A stretch of 41,755 bases of DNA from Campylobacterales bacterium (GTDB lineage: Bacteria; Campylobacterota; Campylobacteria; Campylobacterales; Sulfurimonadaceae): the NCBI GenBank assembly GCA_016938595.1, contig JAFGUJ010000134.1, forward strand, positions 1 through 41,755, given 5' to 3'. Made by a program: the position numbers and the translations under genes. The first letter of the stretch is position 1. Each line of letters starts with the position of its first letter. The notes under the pieces were generated by a model. It saw only the letters and a program-made list of their open reading frames with translations. It was not told the DNA's origin and searched no databases. Positions 8,423-17,795 of this stretch are shown here, in pieces.

Positions 8423-9495
8423 TCGATTTTTCCCCTTTGAAAGCGAAGCTTCTCCTGGAATACCCCTTTTTCGGGACGATCGCTGCCGCGATGGAGAGTG
8501 TCCAAAACGACGATATCGAGAGTTTCACGACACGGGACAACCGGTTTGAATACCGGTTCGATTACATGGCGGCGCTGGATGATGAACAGCGTGTTTTCGC
8601 CCTGTGCAACGCTGCGCTGCATGAAGCCCTTTCCCATACCCGCAGACGGGGAAACCGAAGCCCGTGGCTGTGGGAGATGGCGTGCGACTATGCGATCAAT
8701 GCGCTGCTGATAGAGGGGGGATTTTCGCCGCCGCCCGCGATCACTTACGACAAACGTTTCGGGAATCTCAGCGCCGAGGAGATTTATGCCGAACTTGCGC
8801 TGGAATTTTTGGATCAGGAACAAAGCGACCGTGACAGCGATGACCGCCGCGACGAAGAGGGCGCGGACGAAAAGCTCTCCCGTGCCCAGCGCGAACGCCG
8901 CACGCGAGAAGCGCTGGCCAAAGACGATCCGCTCAGTGAGGGAATAGGGAGGCTTCTGGGAAACCGAGCGGTTGCAACGATCGACTGGAGGAGCGAACTG
9001 CGCGACGCGGTCGGGGGACACTATATCAGCGATTACGCTCTGATCCCCCCGAGCAAAAAACTGCTTTACGCCGGGGTCTATCTGCCGGGGGTCCATTCGC
9101 GCCACCTGGATCTAGCCATCGCCATCGACAGCTCCGGTTCAGTCGATGAAGCCCTGCTGGCACAGTTCATCGCCGAGATTGAATCGATCACCGAACTGTT
9201 TGGCTCCTATGCGATTGAGCTTTTTGTATGCGATGACCGGATCCGCGGCCGCAGCCGCTTCACCAACGGCGAAGCAATGCACTATGAACTTGTCGGCGGG
9301 GGAGGGACCGATTTCACCCCCATATTCGATGCCATCGAGAGACTGGAGAGAACGCCGAACATGCTACTGTATTTTACCGATCTGGAGGGGAAGTTTCCTC
9401 CGAGAGAATCCTCATGCGAAACACTGTGGATTGCCCCGCAACGCTGTGATGTCCCGTTCGGACGGGTGATTGTAATGGGGGATGAAGATGCTTGA
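8419..9495 (+). CDS. DUF2201-type metallopeptidase-like/VWA domain protein
   Basis: N-terminal HEALSH...WEMACDYAIN; C-terminal VWA with MIDAS-like DSSGS, GGGTDFTP, TDLEG; ATGA overlap with upstream MoxR gene. Confidence 0.85.
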   Translation: MIDFSPLKAKLLLEYPFFGTIAAAMESVQNDDIESFTTRDNRFEYRFDYMAALDDEQRVFALCNAALHEALSHTRRRGNRSPWLWEMACDYAINALLIEGGFSPPPAITYDKRFGNLSAEEIYAELALEFLDQEQSDRDSDDRRDEEGADEKLSRAQRERRTREALAKDDPLSEGIGRLLGNRAVATIDWRSELRDAVGGHYISDYALIPPSKKLLYAGVYLPGVHSRHLDLAIAIDSSGSVDEALLAQFIAEIESITELFGSYAIELFVCDDRIRGRSRFTNGEAMHYELVGGGGTDFTPIFDAIERLERTPNMLLYFTDLEGKFPPRESSCETLWIAPQRCDVPFGRVIVMGDEDA

Positions 9496-10726
9496 GAAAG
9501 CTCTGGGGATACTGGAATATGCCAATCTTTTTATCACCGGCGGCGCGGGATCGGGGAAGACGACCCTGACGCGCGCCATCATCGAACATGCCCAGAAAGA
9601 GGGAAAAGTTGTCGCCCGCCTCGCCTCGACGGGGATGGCGGCGACACTGATCGGCGGGCAGACGCTTCACAGTTTTTTCGATCTTGGGATCGCCAATTCC
9701 CAAGAAGAGCTGGAACGCAACGGCAAACTGGAACCTTCCAAAAAGGTCGTCAAACTGATTCGCTCGATGCAGATTATTGTGATCGATGAGATCTCGATGG
9801 TGAGCGCGCCGCTGCTCGATATGATCCGTCTGCGCCTGTTGCAGTCGGAATTTGCAGGGCGGTTGATTGCGGTAGGGGATTTTTTGCAGCTTCCTCCCGT
9901 AACGCGCGGGAATGAACCGATCTATTTTGCGTTCGAATCCCCAAGCTGGCAGCGGATGAGCTTTGAGACACTCTATCTGGAAGGCTCTTACCGCACCCAC
10001 GAAGCGGAGTTTCTGACCCTGCTGGAGAAAGTACGCCATGCCAAGCTCGACAATGAAGCGCATAATGCGCTCGAAACGCTGGTCAAGCCGCTGAGTGACG
10101 ATCTGAGTTCGATTACGCTGCTGTTCGGTAAAAACATCAGCGCTCAGAACCATAACCGTGCTCAGCTGGAGCATCTGAACGGGGAGAGCATCGACATTTC
10201 CACATACGTCACTCTGCATGACAAAAAGATGCAGGAACGTGATGTGGAACGGTTTATGGCCGAGAGCCGTATCGAGCCGGCATTGACCCTCAAAGTAGGG
10301 GCTCCCATCCTCTTTACCCGCAATGCGTGGAACTACTACAACGGAGAGCGGGGAAGGATCACTTCCATCGAGGAGGACGTAATCTGGGTTAAAAAAGAGG
10401 GGGGAATGAGCGTCAAAGTGGAACGGGTCGAGACGACGAAAACGCGCTGGATCGAGAAGGGGAAGACCACCAGCGAGGAAAAACTGATCACCCTGCACCA
10501 GTTTCCGATCACTCTCGCTTTCGCGATCACAATCCATAAATCCCAGGGGATGAGTCTGGCCGATTACGTCATTGAAACGAATGAAATCTTCGCCCCCTCA
10601 CAGTTTTACGTCGCCCTGTCGCGTTCGGTATCGGCGCACCGTGTGACGCTGACCAAACCCCATAGAAGCTGGGAGAAGCTCTGTTTCGTCCACCCAAAAG
10701 CAAAACATTTCAGCGAGAGGCTGTAA
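9482..10726 (+). CDS. PIF1-like SF1B helicase/AAA ATPase
   Basis: GGAGSGKTTL, ASTGMAATLIGGQTLHSFF, VIDEISMVSAPLLDMI, GDFLQLPPV, ITIHKSQGMSL, YVALSRS. Confidence 0.9.
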   Translation: MKMLEKALGILEYANLFITGGAGSGKTTLTRAIIEHAQKEGKVVARLASTGMAATLIGGQTLHSFFDLGIANSQEELERNGKLEPSKKVVKLIRSMQIIVIDEISMVSAPLLDMIRLRLLQSEFAGRLIAVGDFLQLPPVTRGNEPIYFAFESPSWQRMSFETLYLEGSYRTHEAEFLTLLEKVRHAKLDNEAHNALETLVKPLSDDLSSITLLFGKNISAQNHNRAQLEHLNGESIDISTYVTLHDKKMQERDVERFMAESRIEPALTLKVGAPILFTRNAWNYYNGERGRITSIEEDVIWVKKEGGMSVKVERVETTKTRWIEKGKTTSEEKLITLHQFPITLAFAITIHKSQGMSLADYVIETNEIFAPSQFYVALSRSVSAHRVTLTKPHRSWEKLCFVHPKAKHFSERL

Positions 10727-11453
10727 ACGCCGCACCGATGATGACGCGGTAGGAGAAGAGGATGCTGAAAAGGGCGGAGAGAAGGGCCACGGCAACCATC
10801 ATGTACATGACGGCCAGCTGATACGACACCGCCGTGAGGGGGTCGGCACCGGCGAGGAGCATCCCCGTCGTGATCCCCGGGATATGGATGATTCCCACCG
10901 TCTGGAGCGAGTTGAGCGTCGGGATCATCGAGGCCTTGACTGAGGCTTTTGAGGCAAAACTCAGCGCTTCTTTGAGCGGGGTCCCCAGCGCCACTATCCC
11001 CTCGATCGTCTCTATCGTGTTTTTCACCTCGGCACGGAACCGCTCGGTGCTCTGGGTGTAGACGTTGAGGGCATTGCCGATGATCATCCCTCCGATCGGG
11101 ATCATCTCGTGGGGGACCATATGGATGACGCCGAACGCCATCATCGAGACAAAGACGATTGCCGACGATGCCCCGATGGCCATGAAGGCGATGGTGAAAC
11201 TCTCCTCCCCCAGCGGGGTCCGTTTACGCGCCGTATAGGCTCCGAAGAGAAGCATCCCCAGCAGGACGAAAAACAGCAGCGAGGGGTGCTCGATCTGAAA
11301 GAGATAAACGAGGGCATACCCCAGCAGCCCCAGCTGTACCATCGCGAGGATCGAGTTGGTCAGGATCGTTTTTTCGAGGCCGAAATGTTCGCGGCGCGAA
11401 TACCACAGGGCAAAAATAATCAAGAGGTACGAGGCTAAAAAGGAGTATTGCAT
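10710..11453 (-). CDS. ABC transporter permease, FetB/UPF0014 family
   Basis: Multi-TM protein with GGMIIGNALNVY, HIPGITTGMLLAGADPLTAVSYQLAVMYM. Confidence 0.88.
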   Translation of the reverse strand: MQYSFLASYLLIIFALWYSRREHFGLEKTILTNSILAMVQLGLLGYALVYLFQIEHPSLLFFVLLGMLLFGAYTARKRTPLGEESFTIAFMAIGASSAIVFVSMMAFGVIHMVPHEMIPIGGMIIGNALNVYTQSTERFRAEVKNTIETIEGIVALGTPLKEALSFASKASVKASMIPTLNSLQTVGIIHIPGITTGMLLAGADPLTAVSYQLAVMYMMVAVALLSALFSILFSYRVIIGAAFTASR

Positions 11454-11503
11454 AGAGAAAGGATAAACGATTTTTGATTAAAGCAAAGAGGGAGGGATTA
11501 ATC

Positions 11504-11520
11504 TGCCCCCTCAGGGGGCA
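11504..11520. repeat. perfect inverted repeat TGCCCCC-TCA-GGGGGCA
   Basis: 7-bp perfect stem between the fetB-like and ahpC-like genes. Confidence 0.6.
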
Positions 11521-11580
11521 AGCTTCAGTGCCATAGCGGCAAGCGCAGCCGAAGGGATTTTATTCCTTCAGCGTTCAAAA

Positions 11581-12177
11581 TTAAAGTTCTTCGGCGTGGG
11601 CGGCAAGGTATTCTGCAACACCTTCGGTGCTGGCTTTCATCCCTTCATCACCTTTCGCCCATCCTGCAGGGCACACTTCGCCGTGTTCGTTGGTGAAAAG
11701 CATCGCATCGATCATGCGGAGCATTTCATCGATGTTGCGTCCAAGCGGAAGGTCGTTGATGACGGCATGGCGGATGGTTCCGTCTTTGTCGATGAGAAAC
11801 GATCCGCGAAGCGCGACAGAATCGCCGAACAGTACGTCGTAATCGCGTGAGATCTGTTTGTTCAGGTCAGCGACCAACGGATAACGGACCTGACCGATAC
11901 CGCCCTGGTTTACCGGAGTGTTTTTCCAGGCAAAGTGACTGAACTGTGAGTCAACGGATACGCCGATAACGTTGATGCCGCGGGCAGTGAACTCATCGAG
12001 GCGGTGGTCGAAAGCGATGATTTCAGACGGACATACGAAAGTAAAGTCCAACGGATAGAAGAACAAAACGGCACCTTTTTCGCCGATGTTTTCGTAAAGG
12101 TTGAAGTTGTCAACGATCTGGTTGTTTCCCAGAACGGTAGTGGCGGTAAAGTCGGGAGCTTTTTTGGTAACGAGCAT
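11581..12177 (-). CDS. peroxiredoxin (AhpC/Tsa family, 2-Cys)
   Basis: KKAPDFTATTV, FFYPLDFTFVCPSEI, HGEVCPAGW. Confidence 0.95.
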   Translation of the reverse strand: MLVTKKAPDFTATTVLGNNQIVDNFNLYENIGEKGAVLFFYPLDFTFVCPSEIIAFDHRLDEFTARGINVIGVSVDSQFSHFAWKNTPVNQGGIGQVRYPLVADLNKQISRDYDVLFGDSVALRGSFLIDKDGTIRHAVINDLPLGRNIDEMLRMIDAMLFTNEHGEVCPAGWAKGDEGMKASTEGVAEYLAAHAEEL

Positions 12178-12327
12178 GAGTTTTCCTTCTGTGATGTTTG
12201 GGTGATATGGGCAAATTGTAACATACAAAGATTAATTCCAATAAAAGCCGCTCAAGTTAATACGGTTTCATAAAGGAAAATTTTTATTATCTGTATCGTA
12301 TCGCTCACGTTTGTCTTCCGGAACTGC

Positions 12328-12333
12328 TATAAT
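12328..12333 (+). promoter_or_regulatory. -10 box (TATAAT) for ABC exporter
   Basis: actgctataatcgg, 31 nt upstream of ATG 12364. Confidence 0.5.
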
Positions 12334-12363
12334 CGGTCCCAATTACGAAAATCGGAAGGATGT

Positions 12364-14130
12364 ATGGTAACGTTTAAATCGCTCTTTTCGATGATGACAC
12401 GCTACAAGCGCCCGCTGGTGTGGGGGAATGCGATCGCCCTGGCCGCGACTGTCGTCTCGATCCCTGTCCCGCTGCTGATACCGTTGCTGGTCGATGAGGT
12501 GCTCTTGCAAAAAGGGGGATGGATCACCGATACGATCGACCGGATCGGAACCGTGGGGGAACCGCTTCTCTACATCGGGATCGTCCTGGCGGTAACCGTA
12601 GCCCTGCGGTTTTTGTTTTTCATCCTCAGCGTCGTGTCACAGCGCTTTTTCATCGCCCTCTCCCAAGAGCTCAGCTTTGAGATCCGCCGCCGTGCGCTGA
12701 CGCATCTTAAGCACGTCTCGATGAGCGCCTACGAGGCGCTTGGGAGTGGGAAAGTGGTCACCAATCTCGTTACCGATATCGAGACGATCGAGCAGTTTTT
12801 GGGGAGTGCACTGGCCAAGCTGATCGTATCGGTCGCGACGCTGGTAGGGGTCGGGATCGTCCTTATCTGGATCAATCCCCTTTTCGGAGTTCTGATTCTG
12901 ATCTTTCAGCCGCTCATCATGGTGGTCACCCGCAAGATTTCCGGTCGTGTCGGAAAACTCAAAAAAGAGCAGAACCGCACCATCGGAGAGCTTTCCGATA
13001 CGTTGACCCAGATGCTGGATCTTTTCGGTCAGATCCGCTCCAGCAACAAGGAAGAGCGTTTCATCGAGCGCTCCATCACGCAGGCCCATGCGCTCAAAGA
13101 GAGCGCGACGGCGTATGGGATCAGAGCCCTCGCCGGTGAGCGTTATTCGTATACCCTCTTTTTGAGCGGTTTTGAGGTATTCCGGGCCTTGGGCCTCGTG
13201 ATGGTTTTGTATTCGGACCTCTCGATCGGGATGATGTTCGGGGTGTTCGGGTACCTGTGGTTCATGATGACTCCGGTGCAGGAACTTCTTTCGCTTCAAT
13301 ACAGCTACGCCAACGCCAAAAATGCCCTTTCACGAGTCAACGAACTCCTTTCGCTACCCGTCGAGCCCGACTATCCGACCCGTTCCGATCCGTTTGGCGA
13401 TGAGGGCAGGGGGGTGTCGATCCGTACCGAGTCTCTCGTATTCGGATACGATCCCTCCCAGCCGGTTTTGAGGGGGATCGATCTGGATATTCCGCGGGGG
13501 GGTAAAGTGGCGATCATCGGCGCGAGCGGGAGTGGCAAAAGCACCCTGTCGCAGCTGCTTGTCGGGTTTTATCCGCCGACGTCGGGGGATATAGTGTATA
13601 ATGGGATCAGTGTACGGCAGATCGGATTTTCCCGGGTACGGGAGAATGTTTTTGTCGTTCTGCAGCAGCCACTGATGTTCAATGACACGCTCCGTTTCAA
13701 TCTCACGATGGGGGATGAGACGGACGATGAAGCCGTGTGGAAAGCGCTGGAGATCGCGCAGCTCGCCCCCTTTGTCCGGACGCTGCCGCAGGCTCTGGAG
13801 ACGCAGGTGGGGAAACTGGGGATCCGTCTTTCGGGAGGGCAGCGTCAGCGCCTCTCGATCGCACGGATGGTTCTTGCCGATCCCAAAGCGGTGATTTTCG
13901 ACGAATCGACTTCGGCGCTCGATGTTCACACCGAGAGCGCCCTGTTCGAAGCGTTGGAGGAGTTTTTGAAAGAGCGTACCGTCATCATCATCGCCCATCG
14001 TCTCAGCACGATCACGCAGGCCGATTATATTTACGTCCTCGAAAACGGCTCCATTCTGGAACAGGGGACACGTCAGGAACTTGAACGCCTTGATGGGAGT
14101 TTCAAGCATTTTGTCGACCGCCAACATTGA
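12364..14130 (+). CDS. ABC transporter, fused permease/ATP-binding protein (type I exporter)
   Basis: Walker A GASGSGKST, signature LSGGQRQRLSIARM, Walker B AVIFDESTSALD, N-terminal TM helices. Confidence 0.95.
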   Translation: MVTFKSLFSMMTRYKRPLVWGNAIALAATVVSIPVPLLIPLLVDEVLLQKGGWITDTIDRIGTVGEPLLYIGIVLAVTVALRFLFFILSVVSQRFFIALSQELSFEIRRRALTHLKHVSMSAYEALGSGKVVTNLVTDIETIEQFLGSALAKLIVSVATLVGVGIVLIWINPLFGVLILIFQPLIMVVTRKISGRVGKLKKEQNRTIGELSDTLTQMLDLFGQIRSSNKEERFIERSITQAHALKESATAYGIRALAGERYSYTLFLSGFEVFRALGLVMVLYSDLSIGMMFGVFGYLWFMMTPVQELLSLQYSYANAKNALSRVNELLSLPVEPDYPTRSDPFGDEGRGVSIRTESLVFGYDPSQPVLRGIDLDIPRGGKVAIIGASGSGKSTLSQLLVGFYPPTSGDIVYNGISVRQIGFSRVRENVFVVLQQPLMFNDTLRFNLTMGDETDDEAVWKALEIAQLAPFVRTLPQALETQVGKLGIRLSGGQRQRLSIARMVLADPKAVIFDESTSALDVHTESALFEALEEFLKERTVIIIAHRLSTITQADYIYVLENGSILEQGTRQELERLDGSFKHFVDRQH

Positions 14131-14140
14131 AAGGTAAAAG

Positions 14141-15208
14141 ATGCCGAACCCGTTATTCGTCCGCTATATGATTTTTTTGGCCATGGGACTTACCCTGTGG
14201 CTTTTTTTCCCTTTTCTGAAAAGTTTTTTTGTCGCGCTGCTCTTGGCGATTGTGATATTCCCCCTTCATTTGATTGTCGAGAAAAAAATCAGCCGCAATG
14301 CACGGCTGAATCCGTTCGCATCGCTTATTTCGGCTGCCATTGTGACGACCGTCCTTTCGCTGATACTGTTTTTGCCGATTACCCTTTTTTTATTCCAGCT
14401 TTTTGATCAGCCCGAAAAAAGCGTCGCTGTCGTCCGTACTCTGGGGGCGCGGATCGACACGATCAGCAGCTACCTCCCCGGTTTTCTTGCATGGCTGAAA
14501 GATCCGATCGATACGTTGATCGAGGTGGGGAAAGTGCACAAAGACACGATCATCACCACCATGGCCGGATGGTTCGGGAGCGGCTTGACGACGTTTGTCA
14601 TGATGATCGGAGAGATGGCCATGGTCGTCGTCTTTTTCTTCTTTTTGACGTGGTACGGACGGAGCATTTCCCTGTTTCTTCTCCCGATTATCCCCCTTAC
14701 GCGAGCCGTAAAACGGAAATTCATCGCCGACATGATGACGACGACGGCGATCGTTTTTTATACGTTCGGCGGGGTGATGCTGGCGCAGGGGCTGGCGTTT
14801 GGGATTTTTATCGCTTTTTTTGAGGGGTATAACCCGTTTCTTCTCGGATTCATGACCGGCGTTGCAGCCATTATCCCCATCGTCGGGACAGCGCTTGTCT
14901 GGATACCGGTGGCGCTAAACGAGTATTTTCAGGGAAATATCGTCAACGCGATCATTATTTCAATCTACTCGTGGGCGATGATGGCATTTTTCATCGACAA
15001 TATTGTGAAACTGGTCATTTTGAATTTTGTAAACCGTACTGTGAGTGAGAGTAAAAGCAGAATAAACGAATTTGTGATCTTTTTCGCGATCGTCGGCGGT
15101 CTGGCGACCTTCGGATTTTGGGGGTTTATCTTCGGACCGGCCATCATTGCGTTTACGGTCTCGACGCTGCGGCTGCTGCGTCAAACACACCGAAGCGTGC
15201 ACCGCTAG
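14141..15208 (+). CDS. AI-2E family transporter (UPF0118)
   Basis: Polytopic; GFMTGVAAIIPIVGTALVWIPVAL and GFWGFIFGPAIIAFTV motifs. Confidence 0.9.
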   Translation: MPNPLFVRYMIFLAMGLTLWLFFPFLKSFFVALLLAIVIFPLHLIVEKKISRNARLNPFASLISAAIVTTVLSLILFLPITLFLFQLFDQPEKSVAVVRTLGARIDTISSYLPGFLAWLKDPIDTLIEVGKVHKDTIITTMAGWFGSGLTTFVMMIGEMAMVVVFFFFLTWYGRSISLFLLPIIPLTRAVKRKFIADMMTTTAIVFYTFGGVMLAQGLAFGIFIAFFEGYNPFLLGFMTGVAAIIPIVGTALVWIPVALNEYFQGNIVNAIIISIYSWAMMAFFIDNIVKLVILNFVNRTVSESKSRINEFVIFFAIVGGLATFGFWGFIFGPAIIAFTVSTLRLLRQTHRSVHR

Positions 15209-15218
15209 CCCCGGAAGG

Positions 15219-15560
15219 CTACGCTTTGGCGCTCAGCGCTTTGACCTCTTCACGCAGCCGCGCGAGCTCTTCCATAATGGAGGCGATCTCTTCGTCGGGC
15301 GCCTTTTCCTCGCTCTTGGTGTAGCGTTGGAGTGTTGACTGGAGATTGCCTGCCAGAGCGTCGAGCTTGGTTTTCGCTTTATCGATCAGTGCATGGTGGT
15401 CGATGTGGAGGTTCTCTTCGAGACCGTGGATTTTGTCGATGAACTCATCGTGGATTTTTTCGACGATTTCATCCTGGTGCTTAACGAGGTAGTAGGCCGC
15501 AGCCCCTCCGATGGCTGCACCGAGGACGAAACTGAGCAGACTGTTGTTGTTTTCATTCAT
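15219..15560 (-). CDS. YtxH-like small membrane-associated protein
   Basis: N-terminal TM with glycine motif (FVLGAAIGGAAAYYLV) followed by coiled coil. Confidence 0.65.
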   Translation of the reverse strand: MNENNNSLLSFVLGAAIGGAAAYYLVKHQDEIVEKIHDEFIDKIHGLEENLHIDHHALIDKAKTKLDALAGNLQSTLQRYTKSEEKAPDEEIASIMEELARLREEVKALSAKA

Positions 15561-15573
15561 GGGATACTCCTTG

Positions 15574-15975
15574 TTATTTGGGTTTTTTCTTGAAGAATTG
15601 GGACATGGCGCCGATGGCGAGGGTGCCGATCGTCACTTTTGCAATGCCGTTCGAGGCTTTGAGGGCCAGCGTTTTGGTTTCTTCATGAATATAGGCGATC
15701 AGATCCCGTATCTCATGCAGGGCCAGAAGCGATTTTTCGCTGACGCTACGGCTTTCCCCTCTCAGATGGATCAGCAGCTCGCTGACGTCGTGGAGCGTAA
15801 CGGCGGCTTTTGTCGAGAGGAAACTGAGTTCACTCTGGACATGGGCGATGAATTCATGCATTTTTTGCATGGTCATGACCGTCTGTATGCCGATATAGAC
15901 GATAACAGCGGTAATAATGACCATGCAAACGGCAATGATCCCGACAAAAAGTAGGAGTAATTCCTGTTCAGTCAT
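15574..15975 (-). CDS. hypothetical membrane protein with coiled coil (DUF948-like)
   Basis: N-terminal TM then long amphipathic helices; co-oriented with 15219 gene. Confidence 0.65.
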   Translation of the reverse strand: MTEQELLLLFVGIIAVCMVIITAVIVYIGIQTVMTMQKMHEFIAHVQSELSFLSTKAAVTLHDVSELLIHLRGESRSVSEKSLLALHEIRDLIAYIHEETKTLALKASNGIAKVTIGTLAIGAMSQFFKKKPK

Positions 15976-16072
15976 GCGGACACCTTGAGCGATAATAAAC
16001 CATTATACCGCTCTTTTGGAAAAATTCGATAAGATTGATCCATATTACACCACACAATGGGATGATGAAGCG

Positions 16073-16909
16073 ATGGACTATTCCGCCGAAACGCTGCTGA
16101 TTGCTTTTTCGCTGACACTGCTGGCGGGGCTGTCGACCGGTATCGGTGCAGCCCTCGCCTTTTTTTCCAGAAGCGACAATGCGAAGCTCCTCTCGATCGG
16201 TCTGGGTTTTTCGGCAGGGGTGATGATCTATATCTCGTTTGCGGAGATACTGGTCAAATCCAAAGCCTCGTTCGCCCTCTATTTTCCCGACGCCGGTGCG
16301 GAAGCGCTGATGCTGCTCTGCTTTTTTTGCGGGGTGGGGCTGGCCTTTTTGATCGACCGCCTGATCCCCGAGGATGTCAATCCCCATGAACTCAAAAGCG
16401 ATCAGGAACTGGCCGGCCTCAAAAGCGACGAAGAGGGGAAGCGACGCCGCACGGCGCTGCACCGGACCGGTATTTTCACTGCACTGGCAATTTCCATTCA
16501 TAATTTTCCCGAAGGATTTGCCACATTTGTATCGGCACTGGATTCCGTGACACTGGGGATCGGCATCGCGGTCGCGGTCGCCATCCACAATATTCCCGAG
16601 GGGATGGCGGTATCGCTTCCGATCTATCATGCGACGGGAGATCGGAAAAAGGCATTCGTCTACGCATTCGGCTCAGGATTGGCCGAACCGGTCGGAGCGG
16701 CGCTGGGATTTTTTCTGCTGATGCCGCTGATGGGGGAGTTGACGCTGGGGATCACCTTCGGCGTGGTGGCGGGGATCATGGTCTATATTTCGCTCGACGA
16801 GCTGCTCCCCTCGGCGAGAGTTTACGGCAATGCCCATACGGCGATTGCCGGGATTGTGGCGGGGATGATGGTGATGGCTTCGAGCCTGCTGCTGTTTAAA
16901 ATCGTCTGA
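16073..16909 (+). CDS. zupT: ZIP family zinc transporter (ZupT-like)
   Basis: HNFPEGFATF and HNIPEGMAVSLPIYHATG motifs, 8-TM pattern. Confidence 0.92.
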   Translation: MDYSAETLLIAFSLTLLAGLSTGIGAALAFFSRSDNAKLLSIGLGFSAGVMIYISFAEILVKSKASFALYFPDAGAEALMLLCFFCGVGLAFLIDRLIPEDVNPHELKSDQELAGLKSDEEGKRRRTALHRTGIFTALAISIHNFPEGFATFVSALDSVTLGIGIAVAVAIHNIPEGMAVSLPIYHATGDRKKAFVYAFGSGLAEPVGAALGFFLLMPLMGELTLGITFGVVAGIMVYISLDELLPSARVYGNAHTAIAGIVAGMMVMASSLLLFKIV

Positions 16910-17684
16910 GATATTCCAGTGTTTGATAAATGGCGACGCCGTCTTTGCCCAGATGGCGGTAAATCGGTTTGAGCACCCTGTAGGTGAGGGAGTAGCGCCG
17001 TGCTTCACTCACGAGGTTGTCCCACAGGTCGGGGCGTAGCGTCCGGTGATAGGCGTCCAGCGCCGTTTCGACGAGTTCCGGGGTGCGGAGTTTGCGGTAG
17101 AGAGTGTGGACGTACAAAAAGCCGTCGCGGATGATCGCTTCTTCGGGAGTGAGGGTGTTTTCGAGGTTCTCTTCAAAATCCATGAAATAGATTTTCCCCT
17201 CTTTATAGGCAATGTCGCGCAGTGCGGGGCGGGAGTGATAAAAACCGCGGTTGTGCAGATCGGCCAGCGCCCGCGAGAGCTCTGAGGCGAGGCTCTTTTT
17301 TTCCTCCTCCTTCATCGCCGAACTCCCCAGCAGAACGCTCATCGGGACCCCCGCATCTTCGAGAACGAGGTATCCCTGCTTTTGTACCCTGACGCGAGGG
17401 ACATTGATCCCCGCCGCTTTGAGCTCATTGAGCCGTTTGGCCTCGTAGGCGAGCGAGGCGATCGGATCGGTGACGACGGTGGGACGGAAAAAATTGTTGT
17501 TCAGAAATTTGGAGAGGAGCGACATCAGCGAATGCCACAGATTGGCCTCGCCGTATTCTGGCTGTTTGATCCAGTATTTTTCGTCTTCGTAGACAAAACT
17601 GAAGGTCCGTTTGTGCCCGTTGCGCGACAAAACATCGACGGCGGCATTTTCCAGGGTGGGATGATCGGTTCGGATTTCTTTCAT
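16896..17684 (-). CDS. lipopolysaccharide-kinase/BUD32-like kinase
   Basis: RALADLHNRGFYHSRPALRDIAY, KIYFMDFEEN resemble kinase catalytic and metal-binding motifs. Confidence 0.75.
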   Translation of the reverse strand: MKEIRTDHPTLENAAVDVLSRNGHKRTFSFVYEDEKYWIKQPEYGEANLWHSLMSLLSKFLNNNFFRPTVVTDPIASLAYEAKRLNELKAAGINVPRVRVQKQGYLVLEDAGVPMSVLLGSSAMKEEEKKSLASELSRALADLHNRGFYHSRPALRDIAYKEGKIYFMDFEENLENTLTPEEAIIRDGFLYVHTLYRKLRTPELVETALDAYHRTLRPDLWDNLVSEARRYSLTYRVLKPIYRHLGKDGVAIYQTLEYLRRF

Positions 17685-17737
17685 GATTAAATTGTAACAT
17701 GTGAACGGTTGCACTCTTCTTTGTCTGTCAGAAGTCG

Positions 17738-17771
17738 TACTTTAAGTATCTAAAATATATACTTTACGTAT
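17738..17771. promoter_or_regulatory. operator/centromere-like repeats upstream of parA-like gene
   Basis: TACTTTAAGTAT (17738-17749) and TACTTTACGTAT (17760-17771), 11/12 identical, start-to-start 22 bp. Confidence 0.55.
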
Positions 17772-17795
17772 TCTATAAATATTCAAGGCATATTA

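Noticed and set aside
9374-10537. 387-aa minus-strand ORF opposite the helicase gene
   Set aside because: Helicase motifs on the plus strand are complete; the antisense translation has no family pattern.
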